Source of the DNA: an uncultured Olsenella sp.
GTDB lineage: Bacteria; Actinomycetota; Coriobacteriia; Coriobacteriales; Atopobiaceae
Length of the DNA: 9,929 bases
Assembly (NCBI GenBank): GCA_947253595.1
Contig: CAMXZR010000061.1
Coordinates: forward strand, 1-9,929
Direction of reading: 5' to 3'
Shown: positions 1-7,183 of the stretch, in pieces
Layout: each line of letters opens with the position of its first letter
Numbering within the stretch: position 1 is the first letter of the stretch
Program-made: the position numbers and the translations under genes
The notes under the pieces: model-generated
Seen by the model: only the letters and a program-made list of their open reading frames with translations
Databases searched by the model: none
What the model was told of the DNA's origin: nothing

Positions 1-3
1 CCA

Positions 4-1308
4 TCATGCCCCCTCCCCTGCCTGCGTCGCCCGAGCAGACGTGAGCCCCTCGGCGCTGCCATGGCCCGCGCCGCCCAGGAAGGCGTCCTTGCTGCCGTGC
101 ACGAAGTGGTAGAAGGCCTCCTCGATCCGCACCCAGCCACGCCAGCCGGGATGCACCGTGTCGCAGAGGAAGTACCTCTCGTACTCGCAGCTCGAGAAGT
201 CCGCGTACGCGGTGCCGGCCTCGTCGCAGATGCCGCGGATGCGCTGGTAGTAGTACTGGCGCTCGTCCTGGCTCACGTTGGAGCAGTCGTACCACGGCCC
301 ATGCACGGGAAGGATGCACACCAGGGGCTCCAGGCCCGCCTCCCGGCACACCCTGAGGAGGCAGGCGAGGTCGGCGTACTCGTCGTCCGCCTCGTGGAAG
401 TTCTGGTACCACTCGGGGTCGTACCGGGAGTTCTTCTCCCAGTAGGCGTCGTAGACGCCGTAGTCGTTGTTGGTGCAGCGACGTGCCCCCTCCTCGTCCG
501 CCTGGGCGAGCAGGGCGGCCCAGTCGGGCTCGCCCGTCGGCTCACCCGACGCGCGTAACGCGCTCTTCTTCGGGGCAAGCGAGATCACGTTGGGAAGCTT
601 GGAGCGCAGGCGCAGCTGGTCGGACTGGTAGTATGCGACCGCGTTCAGGCGGTCGAGGGGCGTGTCGCCGTTGGCCGCACGCAGCTCCGTCGCTCCGACG
701 CCCAGGGCCTGGGCGCGCTGGCGCACGTAGGCCCTGGTCTGGTCCGAGATGTCAGGGTTGTCGCAGAACTCCTGGTAGAGCGAGTAGCTGAACTTGGACG
801 AGAACTTGGACTGCTCCCCGTTGCCCTTGAAGAACCACTGGGGAGAGACCACGAGCATGATCTTCTTGTTCGTGACCTTGCGCGCGTAGGATCCGGCGGC
901 GATTGCCTGCCAGAGGCTCTGGTCGTAGCCCTCCCCCACGAAGGTCATGTCCACGCCGGAGCCCGACTCGCCGAAGACCGCCTGGGGACACATGGGCACC
1001 AGGTCCTTCGAGATGTAGAACTCGGAGGAGCCAAGGCAGAGCCGCGAGCCCGCAGACATGTTCGAGGTCACGAAGGAGCTGTTCTCCGACTTGCCGCCGG
1101 CATACACGTAGTCGTAGATGCGCGACTCGTCCGCGCGCCCGCTCTTCGGCAGGACGAGCTCCACGTAGGCGATGCCCACGAGGGCGAAGGCGAGAAGCCC
1201 CCCCACGACGGCGAGCAGCAGGCGCAGGCCGGAGCCTGGCCCCCGCCTTCTGGAGACGGGTTGGGGGCTCCTCTCGTCCGTGGCGTCGTCCCTGTTGGCG
1301 TCCGTCAC
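4..1308 (-). CDS. dltD: DltD, teichoic acid D-alanylation protein
   Basis: Membrane-anchored protein needed for the last step of D-alanylation of teichoic acids, acting on the outer face of the membrane with DltB and DltC. From the chosen start the protein has 434 residues: a basic, hydrophilic N-terminus, one membrane segment at about 28-52, then an extracytoplasmic domain. The domain carries the DltD signatures: GSSE at 93-96 (nucleophile serine region), VSPQWF at about 154-159, and DTVHPGWRGW from about 383, which supplies the Asp/His pair. The start chosen is GTG at 1306-1308, one base after the dltC stop, because AGAGG lies 7 bases before it. The frame is open to a TTG at 1338 but that has no ribosome site. 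The last 30 or so residues are Gly/Ala/Ser-rich and look disordered. It is the last visible gene of the operon; the window ends 3 bases after its stop, so further genes cannot be excluded. Confidence 0.93.
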   Translation of the reverse strand: MTDANRDDATDERSPQPVSRRRGPGSGLRLLLAVVGGLLAFALVGIAYVELVLPKSGRADESRIYDYVYAGGKSENSSFVTSNMSAGSRLCLGSSEFYISKDLVPMCPQAVFGESGSGVDMTFVGEGYDQSLWQAIAAGSYARKVTNKKIMLVVSPQWFFKGNGEQSKFSSKFSYSLYQEFCDNPDISDQTRAYVRQRAQALGVGATELRAANGDTPLDRLNAVAYYQSDQLRLRSKLPNVISLAPKKSALRASGEPTGEPDWAALLAQADEEGARRCTNNDYGVYDAYWEKNSRYDPEWYQNFHEADDEYADLACLLRVCREAGLEPLVCILPVHGPWYDCSNVSQDERQYYYQRIRGICDEAGTAYADFSSCEYERYFLCDTVHPGWRGWVRIEEAFYHFVHGSKDAFLGGAGHGSAEGLTSARATQAGEGA

Positions 1309-1309
1309 C

Positions 1310-1567
1310 CTAGAGCCTCTTCCTGACCTGCTCGACAATCAGGTTGACGGTGTTCATCTCCTCGCGGGGGAGCTCGGTGGGCGCGATGGAGACGCCGAAC
1401 TCCTCCTCGATCCCGACGAGCAGCTCCACGGCTGCCATCGAGTCGAGGAGGCCGAGGTCGAAGAGGTCCTCGTCGCGATGCTCGCGCACCGCGGAATCCT
1501 CGCAGACCTCCTCCACGAGGTCGAGGATGCGCTCCTCCACGTCGTCACGACGCTTGCTGTCAGACAT
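1310..1567 (-). CDS. dltC: DltC, D-alanyl carrier protein
   Basis: Acyl-carrier-type protein of 85 residues, the usual DltC size, which carries D-alanine as a thioester on a 4'-phosphopantetheine arm. The attachment motif GLLDSM lies at 39-44, with Ser43 as the modified residue; DLFDLGLLDSM matches the DltC family better than fatty-acid ACPs (which have DSL). The rest is acidic and helical, as expected for a carrier protein. The ATG at 1565-1567 is preceded by AAAGGAG with a 6-base gap, the best ribosome site in the operon, which fits a need for high carrier levels. The gene overlaps the end of dltB by 8 bases and is followed by dltD after 1 base, suggesting translational coupling. DltA charges it in the cytoplasm; DltB/DltD use the charged form at the membrane. 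Confidence 0.95.
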   Translation of the reverse strand: MSDSKRRDDVEERILDLVEEVCEDSAVREHRDEDLFDLGLLDSMAAVELLVGIEEEFGVSIAPTELPREEMNTVNLIVEQVRKRL

Positions 1568-2738
1568 TCAAAACTCCTTTCAGAACGAGGCAGACCTGAC
1601 CCGAGAAGAGGGCGAAGCCAAAGAACACGAGCTGCATGGTGACCGCCCACGACACCAGTCTGAACCAGGTCTGGCCCTTGTGGGCGCGGAAGAAGGCGGT
1701 CTTGTGGAAGCCCTCGGTAGCCGCCATAAGGACCCCATGGTAGAGGCCGTAGGCCACGTAGTCGGGCGTGACGCCGTGCCAGAGCCCCATGAGCAGCATA
1801 TCTGCCACGAGGGCCACCTGGGCGGTGCGCAGGCGTCCCTTCACGAGGCGGCGGCGCATGAGCCCGCGCGAGAGGCGCATGAACACGAAGTCGCGCAGCC
1901 AGGTCGAGAGCGTGATGTGCCAGCGGTTCCAGAAGTCCTGGAGGTCCTCGGCCAGGAAGGGGGCGCGGAAGTTGCGGGGCACGCGCACGCCCAGGCAGTA
2001 GCCCACGCCCATGGCCATCATCGAGTAGCCCGCGAAGTCGAAGAAGAGGTAGAGGCCGTACGCGTAGCAGGTCACGGCCTGCTTCCACAGCTCCTGAAGG
2101 AAGGGGCCGCTCCCCCAGGCGGCGGGGACATAGAGGCGATGCACCAGGGTGGCGAGCACCATCTTGTAGGCCATGCCGCCCAGGACGAGGAGGATGCCGC
2201 GGGCCAGCATGCCCGCGTACTCTTCGCGAGACGGGACGTGACGCGCATCCTCGAGGAAGCGTCTGCTGCGGTCGATGGGGCCCGAGTCGAAGGTCGGGAA
2301 GAAGAGCAGGAAGTGGAGCTGGTCGACCAGCCCCATGTCATCGCGCGCGATGAGCCCGTCGTGCACCTCCATGAGGACCTGCACGGACTTGAAGGTGGCG
2401 TACGAGATGCCCGCGAATCCCAGCAGCGCCGTGGGCGCAAACGAGGCCGTGAGCTTGTAGGTCACGAGGGGCAGGGCAGAGAGGGCGACTGACGCCACGA
2501 AGCGACGCTCGTCGAGGGGGTCGGCCATGAGCCAGCGGGTCGTGCCCAGCGAGACGGCGAGGAAGAGGACGAGGGACGCGAGCTGCGCGGGCTGGCCTGC
2601 CACGAGGCAGCCGACGAGCAGCAGCGACGAGACGAGGCCCAGGCGGTCGAGCCGACGCCCACTGAGCCCCAGGACCGCAGCGACGGCGACGACCGCCGCC
2701 GTGAGTGCGAAGAAGCTGGGGTCTGCGAAGAAGCCCAT
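1560..2738 (-). CDS. dltB: DltB, membrane-bound O-acyltransferase (MBOAT)
   Basis: Polytopic membrane protein of 392 residues (family usually about 390-415) of the MBOAT family. It accepts D-alanine from DltC and passes it across the membrane toward teichoic acid, together with DltD. Many hydrophobic segments run through the sequence. Diagnostic motifs are FFPTFDSGPIDR (about 146-157), FFDFAGYS (about 232-239), FWNRWHITLSTWLRDF (269-284, with His274) and MGLWHG (317-322, with His321, the invariant MBOAT catalytic histidine). The ATG at 2736-2738 lies 10 bases after the dltA stop; only a weak G-rich site (GGGTGAG) sits before it, so re-initiation by ribosomes leaving dltA is likely. The end overlaps dltC by 8 bases. 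No truncation or missing key residue is seen. Confidence 0.95.
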   Translation of the reverse strand: MGFFADPSFFALTAAVVAVAAVLGLSGRRLDRLGLVSSLLLVGCLVAGQPAQLASLVLFLAVSLGTTRWLMADPLDERRFVASVALSALPLVTYKLTASFAPTALLGFAGISYATFKSVQVLMEVHDGLIARDDMGLVDQLHFLLFFPTFDSGPIDRSRRFLEDARHVPSREEYAGMLARGILLVLGGMAYKMVLATLVHRLYVPAAWGSGPFLQELWKQAVTCYAYGLYLFFDFAGYSMMAMGVGYCLGVRVPRNFRAPFLAEDLQDFWNRWHITLSTWLRDFVFMRLSRGLMRRRLVKGRLRTAQVALVADMLLMGLWHGVTPDYVAYGLYHGVLMAATEGFHKTAFFRAHKGQTWFRLVSWAVTMQLVFFGFALFSGQVCLVLKGVLNV

Positions 2739-2748
2739 CTCTCACCCG

Positions 2749-4407
2749 CTAGGAGGTCTGGAGGAAGCGACGGTCGACCTTGCCGTTGGGGGTGAGCGGC
2801 ATGCGCTCGAGGACCCTCACCGATCGAGGGACCATGTAGGAGGGGAGGCGCGCGGCGAGGTCCGCCTTCAGGCCACGGGCGATGTCGAAGTCTGACTCGT
2901 CGGTGGCACGGCGCGAGAGGACCACGAAGGCGCGCAGGCTCCGCACCCTCCCGTCGCGCACGACGGGGAGGACCGCCGCCTGGCTCACGCCCGGCACCTC
3001 GAGGAGCGCGCCCTCGACCTCCGCGAGCTCGATCCTGAAGCCGTTGAGCTTGACCAGGGAGTCGAAGCGACCCTCGCAGTGCAGCATCCCGGCCTCGTCC
3101 AGGTGACCCTGGTCGCCTGTGCGGTAGCCGCGAGCGGGGCTGCCGTCCGACATCGTGGCCTGGAAGAATGCCTCCGCGGTCTTCTGGTGATTACGGTAGT
3201 AGCCCTTGGCCACCGTGTTGCCCACAATCACGATCTCTCCCGAGGCGCCCGTGGGACAGGGGTCGCCCGTCTGGCGGTCCACGATCCTGAGCTCGGTGCC
3301 CGGACGAGGCGTTCCGACGGGAAGCGGGGCGCTTCCCGCAAGCTCCTCGCCGCCGATCGCGGCGAAGGTGACCGCCACGGTTGACTCGGTGGGACCGTAG
3401 GTGTTCACCACGAGCGCGTCGGGGAAGCGGGCGCGCAGCTCCTGTGCCGTCTGGCGCCTGAGCTCCTCACCGCAGAAGAGGAACATCCTGAGCTCTGGCA
3501 GGAGGCTGGCATCGAAGCGCCTGTCCACAAGGCAGAAGTCCGCGAAGGAGGGGGTCGAGACCCACACCTCCACACCGGAGCCACCCAGGTCTTCGAAGAG
3601 GTCCTTGTAGCTCGCGGCAACCTCGTCCGTGACGGCGTGCAGGCAGCCTCCCGTCGAGAGCGCCCCCACGAGCTCGTACTCCGAGAGGTCGAAGGAGTAA
3701 TGGGCCTGGTCGAGAAAGACGCGGCCGCCCTCGGACACGACGGGGAAGCCCCTCATCCAGCCCATGAAGTTGGCGACGTTGGAGGCGGAGACCTCGATGC
3801 CCTTGGGGCGTCCCGTCGAGCCCGAGGTAAAGATGATGTAGTTGGTCTGCTCCCCCTGGACCCAGGCCTCGCGAGGGGGTGCGAGGACCTCGTCCCGCCT
3901 CGCGGCAGTCGCGTCCTCTGCGGCGAGCTCGCGCACGTCGACGATGCGGTCGGAGGGCAGCACGCCGACGAGGGACGTAGGCACGTTCCGGCAGCATGCG
4001 AGGGCGGCGTCCTCTATCTGGCCCACGATGTCGCGCACGCGCGACGCCGGCAGCTCGCTGTCCACGGGGACGAAGGCATGCCCGCTCAGGAGACAGCCCA
4101 GGAAGGAGGCAACGGCGAGGTAGGACTTGGAGGCGTAGACGACCACGGGGGCCCGCCCCGGGATGACGTCCAGGAGGCGCCACGCGATCTTGCACGAGAG
4201 CCTCCAGAGCTCCGCGTAGCTGACGTCCTCATGGCCCGACTCGCGATAGGCGGGGGACCCCGGCGCTGTGCGCGCCGTCGCCATGACGGCATCCAGGAAC
4301 GCATTCCCCTGGGCGAGCGAGGGCTGGCCAGAATCCCGAGGCCCCTCGGTCACGAATCCCGCCCGAGCGACGGGTGGCATGCCCGGCATGCCCTTCGAAA
4401 CGGTCAT
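2749..4407 (-). CDS. dltA: DltA, D-alanine--D-alanyl carrier protein ligase
   Basis: Adenylating enzyme that forms D-alanyl-AMP from D-alanine and ATP and transfers the alanine to the phosphopantetheine of DltC, in the cytoplasm. From ATG at 4405-4407 it has 552 residues. Numbered from a GTG two codons upstream, the adenylation motifs are FTSGSTGRPKG (195-205), HYSFDLSEYELVGAL (238-252), FLFCGEEL (311-318, with the cysteine typical of DltA), NTYGPTEST (337-345), YRTGD (430-434), KLNGFRIEL (455-463) and PLTPNGKVDRR (539-549, with the catalytic lysine of the C-terminal domain). The ATG was chosen because GAGG sits 8 bases before it; the GTG at 4413 lies within that site. Family members are usually about 505-510 residues; here about 34 extra Gly/Pro/Met-rich residues precede the conserved fold. 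It is the first gene of dltABCD, about 230 bases after the lysR stop on the same strand. Confidence 0.95.
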   Translation of the reverse strand: MTVSKGMPGMPPVARAGFVTEGPRDSGQPSLAQGNAFLDAVMATARTAPGSPAYRESGHEDVSYAELWRLSCKIAWRLLDVIPGRAPVVVYASKSYLAVASFLGCLLSGHAFVPVDSELPASRVRDIVGQIEDAALACCRNVPTSLVGVLPSDRIVDVRELAAEDATAARRDEVLAPPREAWVQGEQTNYIIFTSGSTGRPKGIEVSASNVANFMGWMRGFPVVSEGGRVFLDQAHYSFDLSEYELVGALSTGGCLHAVTDEVAASYKDLFEDLGGSGVEVWVSTPSFADFCLVDRRFDASLLPELRMFLFCGEELRRQTAQELRARFPDALVVNTYGPTESTVAVTFAAIGGEELAGSAPLPVGTPRPGTELRIVDRQTGDPCPTGASGEIVIVGNTVAKGYYRNHQKTAEAFFQATMSDGSPARGYRTGDQGHLDEAGMLHCEGRFDSLVKLNGFRIELAEVEGALLEVPGVSQAAVLPVVRDGRVRSLRAFVVLSRRATDESDFDIARGLKADLAARLPSYMVPRSVRVLERMPLTPNGKVDRRFLQTS

Positions 4408-4456
4408 GGCCACTCCCTCGTCGCGGCTTGCACGGAGCCGATCTCCAAACTCCTTT
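4404..4456 (-). other. Strong Shine-Dalgarno and 12-codon open frame overlapping the dltA start
   Basis: On the minus strand AAAGGAG at 4456-4450 is a near-ideal ribosome site, but it lies 42 bases before the dltA ATG and cannot serve it directly. Seven bases after it is an ATC codon (4442-4440) where a start would be expected. That frame runs 12 codons (I-G-S-V-Q-A-A-T-R-E-W-P) and stops in TGA at 4406-4404, overlapping the dltA ATG as ATGA. A GTG at 4433 in the same frame is an alternative start. The same AAAGGAGTTT string precedes dltC, where it is followed by a real ATG. It could be a short leader peptide coupled to dltA, a decayed start, or chance. Function is unproven. Confidence 0.35.
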
Positions 4457-4468
4457 CGAAGTATTTCT

Positions 4469-4539
4469 GCCGCGTATGGCGGCGGTGTGCTCGGGCGGAA
4501 TCCGACACAAAAGCACGCTCAAGATAAATCTTTCCTTGA
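4469..4539 (-). promoter_or_regulatory. dlt operon leader/promoter region with inverted repeats
   Basis: The gap between lysR and dltA (4408-4640) holds the only AT-richer stretch before the operon. It includes a dyad AAGAT-AA-ATCTT at 4521-4532 nested within TCAAG/CTTGA arms at 4519-4523 and 4535-4539, placed as an operator might be. Closer to dltA is a short hairpin GCCGC-GTATG-GCGGC at 4469-4483. No convincing -35/-10 pair was found; hexamers such as AATACT just upstream of the ribosome site are weak matches. A promoter here is inferred from the gap length and the dyad, not read directly. No clear terminator for lysR is visible in this gap. Confidence 0.35.
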
Positions 4540-4640
4540 AGGGCGGGGAGGTGCCCCTTGGGAGAAGCCCGATTGCCACGAGCCGCCGAATCAGCCGGGG
4601 CGACGGTGGGTCTCGACATGAAGATGCCTGCTTGTCCGCC

Positions 4641-5576
4641 CTAGTCTCCGGCCGCCAGCACCTGCTCCTCCAGCAGGTCGGCGAAGGTCTCGATGACGCC
4701 CCAGACGTGGCGCGACTCCCTCCAGGCCAGGCTGATGGATATGCCCGCCCCCTCCCCCAGCCCGATGGCCATGAGGTCGGAGCCCGGATGTGCCGCGAGC
4801 ACCGCCCGGGCCAGGTCGTCCGGCACGAAGCAGGCGCCGACCCCTCGCGCCGCAAGCTCAACGAGGGTCTCGGAGTTCTTGGACTCCACCCGCGGCCTGA
4901 GCGGCACGCCCGAGCGCTCCAAGATCTTGCGAGAGAGGTCGCCCGGCTCGTCTCCCCTGCCCAGGAGCATGAAGGGGCAGTCCGCGAGCGCGGCCAGGCT
5001 CCCCGTGCGCCCGACCTCCTGGGCGGCGGCCTCCCAACTCCCACCCAGAAGCCTCCGGAGCAGTCCCTCCGACACCAGCAGGACCACGCGCTCGCGCTTG
5101 AGCTCGCGCACCACGAGGCCCGGCTCGTCCGCGTCCACCGTGGCCACGACCAGGTCCACGGCCCCCTGCCGGAGTAGCTCGACGAGCTCCTGGTTCTCGG
5201 CCTCGACGAGCCTCACGTCGATGCCGGGCCTGAGCCCCTGGAAGCGTGCGACCGCCTCGGGCATGAGCATGTGGCCTCGGGTGCTCGCCACGCCCACGCC
5301 CAGGAGGCCACGCTGGTCACCCGCGATGTCCATGAACTCGCGCCCCATGGTGCGCCGCTCGCCCTGGAAGCGGCGGGCATACCCCAGGAACACCTCCCCG
5401 GCGTGGGTGAGCGAGAGGGGCACCCTGCGCTCCAGCAGCCTCACGCCAAGCTCGCGCTCGACGCCCGCGATGTGGGCCGAGAGTGTCTGTTGCGTGACCG
5501 AGAGGCGCGCGGCGGCGCGGGTGAAGCTTCTCTCTTCCGCCACCGCGATGAAGTAGTCCATGGTCTGGAAGTTCAT
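4641..5576 (-). CDS. LysR-family transcriptional regulator
   Basis: DNA-binding regulator of 311 residues, the normal LysR length. The N-terminal winged helix-turn-helix covers about residues 1-60 (MDYFIAVAEERSFTRAAARL, then SVTQQTLSAHIAGVERELG and LLERR), and the effector-binding domain runs from about 91 to 300. The ligand cannot be told from the sequence. The ATG at 5574-5576 has only a weak G-rich site before it. The gene is divergent from the NhaC-type antiporter gene with 156 bases between the starts, the classic layout in which a LysR protein controls its neighbour and itself. It also lies upstream of dltABCD on the same strand, but the 230-base gap and the dyad before dltA make joint transcription uncertain. 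Family assignment is firm; the target is inferred. Confidence 0.9.
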   Translation of the reverse strand: MNFQTMDYFIAVAEERSFTRAAARLSVTQQTLSAHIAGVERELGVRLLERRVPLSLTHAGEVFLGYARRFQGERRTMGREFMDIAGDQRGLLGVGVASTRGHMLMPEAVARFQGLRPGIDVRLVEAENQELVELLRQGAVDLVVATVDADEPGLVVRELKRERVVLLVSEGLLRRLLGGSWEAAAQEVGRTGSLAALADCPFMLLGRGDEPGDLSRKILERSGVPLRPRVESKNSETLVELAARGVGACFVPDDLARAVLAAHPGSDLMAIGLGEGAGISISLAWRESRHVWGVIETFADLLEEQVLAAGD

Positions 5577-5623
5577 GCCCCATCCCGTTCTGCGACCGTG
5601 CCCACGTGACCCGCGAGTCGCTC

Positions 5624-5679
5624 ACAACTCACAAGAACATTTTGTTGTAAGTATCAAATTTAACAGTTTGAAATATAGC
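5624..5679. promoter_or_regulatory. Divergent promoter/operator region, lysR and antiporter
   Basis: AT-rich island within otherwise GC-rich DNA between two divergent starts. Two dyads are visible: ACAAC at 5624-5628 with GTTGT at 5644-5648 (also ACAA 5631-5634 with TTGT 5642-5645), and TCAAA at 5654-5658 with TTTGA at 5667-5671. A -10-like TATAGC at 5674-5679 could serve the plus-strand antiporter gene; no matching -35 was found at normal spacing, as is common for activator-dependent promoters. LysR proteins usually bind one site for autoregulation and a second near the target promoter, and two dyads fit that pattern. Which sequence is the real site is inference. Confidence 0.5.
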
Positions 5680-5732
5680 TGAGAGACCCATAGGATGCGA
5701 GTGGCAAGCATGGCGGGAGGACGGGATCACAG

Positions 5733-7136
5733 ATGGCAGAGACGTTGGTCCTGGTGGCGTTCGCACTGTCGCTTGCCGTGGGCTTATCCCTTGGCCTCTC
5801 CCTCCTCGTGCCCCTGAGCTGCGGCCTCGCGCTCTTCGTGGGCTACGGCATGCACAGGGGGCATGGTCTGGGAGAGCTCCTGCGCATCGCAGCGCGCGGG
5901 CCACTCTCCATAGGCAGGGTGCTCGTGCTCTTCGTGGTCATCGGCATGCTCACCGCCTCCTGGCGCGCGGCCGGGACCATCCCCGCCGTCACCTGCCTCT
6001 CGGTCCGGCTCGTGAGCCCCTCCACCCTCCCTCTGGCATCCTTCGTGCTCTGCGGCCTCATGTCCACGATGACCGGCAGCTCCTTCGCCGCCTCGGCAAC
6101 CGTGGGCGTGGTGTGCATGACCATCGCGACGGCCATGCGTGCGGACGTCCTCCTCGTGGGCGGGGCCATCATCAGCGGATCCTTCCTGGGGGACCGCTGC
6201 TCGCCCATGTCGAGCACGGCCATGCTCGTCTCCACCATCACCCACAGCAGCCTGCACGAGAACCTCGGGCGCATGCTGAGAATCTCCGTCGTGCCCGTCA
6301 TCGCCTGCGCCCTGATCTACGCCGCGCTGGGACCCGCCGCCGGGGGCACGGGCATGGCCCCCTCGTTCAGGGGTTCCTTCGCGACGTCCTTCGACCTCTC
6401 GTGGTACGTCCTTGCGCCCATCGCGCTCGTGCTGGTCCTCTCGCTGGCAAAGCTCAGCGTCCTGCGCACCATGCTCGCGAGCCTGGCCAGCGCACTTGTG
6501 CTCTGCGTCTTCGCCCAGGGCGTTCCCCTGGAGGAGCTTCCGGGCATCCTCCTCTTCGGCTTCAGGACCTCCAACCTGGCCATCGGACGCATGGTGAACG
6601 GAGGTGGAGTCCTCTCCATGACCGAGATCGCGCTGATCGTTGCGGTGGCCTCCAGCTACTCCGGCCTCTTCGAGGAGACGGGCCTCCTCCGGGGCATCCG
6701 CGCCTTCGTGCGCCGCCTCGCGGGGCGCACCACCCCCTTCGCGGGAGTCCTCGTAACCAGCGTGGTTACCGCCTGCATCGCCTGCGACCAGGTAGTCTCG
6801 CTCATGCTCACCGCCCAGCTCTGCGAGGAGATAGAGGGCGACGGCAGCGCGCTGGCGCTCGACCTCTCGAGCAGCGCGGTCATCATTCCCGCGGTCATCC
6901 CCTGGACGACCTCCTGCGTGGGGCTCTGCGCCTTCGTCGGCATGCCCACCGGCAGCGCCGCATACGCCTTCCTCTGCATGCTCATCCCGCTCTGGACCCT
7001 CGTGGTCTCGCTCTGGCAGAAGAGGCACCCGGGCTTCGTCCTCCAGCGCGGGGCCAAGGCCCTGGGCCTGGACGAGCGCGACGATGCGAGGCTACTCGAG
7101 AGCGTGGCCCCCATCAAGGTGGCAGAGGCCTCGTAG
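5733..7136 (+). CDS. NhaC-family Na+/H+-type antiporter
   Basis: Integral membrane secondary transporter of 467 residues, the usual size for NhaC antiporters, with about 11-12 hydrophobic segments. Family hallmarks are TGSSFAASATVGVV (114-127), GAIISGSFLGDRCSPMSSTA (144-163), NGGGVLSM (289-296), SGLFEETGLL (310-319), ACDQVVSLML (350-359) and VIPWTTSC (388-395). The polar residues within these segments (D154, S157, D352) are where the family binds ions. Members exchange Na+ for H+, or couple a carboxylate or amino acid (for example malate/lactate) to ion exchange; the substrate cannot be decided here. ATG at 5733 has GGAGG 12 bases upstream, a slightly long spacing. It is the only plus-strand gene, divergent from lysR, which probably regulates it, and convergent with hisS (47 bases between stops). 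Confidence 0.88.
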   Translation: MAETLVLVAFALSLAVGLSLGLSLLVPLSCGLALFVGYGMHRGHGLGELLRIAARGPLSIGRVLVLFVVIGMLTASWRAAGTIPAVTCLSVRLVSPSTLPLASFVLCGLMSTMTGSSFAASATVGVVCMTIATAMRADVLLVGGAIISGSFLGDRCSPMSSTAMLVSTITHSSLHENLGRMLRISVVPVIACALIYAALGPAAGGTGMAPSFRGSFATSFDLSWYVLAPIALVLVLSLAKLSVLRTMLASLASALVLCVFAQGVPLEELPGILLFGFRTSNLAIGRMVNGGGVLSMTEIALIVAVASSYSGLFEETGLLRGIRAFVRRLAGRTTPFAGVLVTSVVTACIACDQVVSLMLTAQLCEEIEGDGSALALDLSSSAVIIPAVIPWTTSCVGLCAFVGMPTGSAAYAFLCMLIPLWTLVVSLWQKRHPGFVLQRGAKALGLDERDDARLLESVAPIKVAEAS

Positions 7137-7183
7137 CAGGCAGCCATGCAAGTGCGAGTGCTTCAGCCCAAGGCCGTCCAAGG

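Noticed and set aside
1344..2492. Long plus-strand open frame opposite dltB and dltC
   Set aside because: High-GC shadow frame; low-complexity His/Glu/Arg-rich translation with no family resemblance, opposite a clear MBOAT gene.
3637..4527. Plus-strand open frame opposite dltA
   Set aside because: Shadow of the dltA coding frame in GC-rich DNA; no recognisable domain and it runs out through the dltA leader.
4408..4640. A dltX-like small membrane peptide gene before dltA
   Set aside because: Firmicute dlt operons often begin with a roughly 50-residue one-segment membrane peptide; no frame here gives a hydrophobic segment with a start and ribosome site.
5784..7028. Long minus-strand open frame opposite the antiporter gene
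   Set aside because: Asp/Glu/His/Gly-rich translation typical of antisense frames of GC-rich membrane protein genes.
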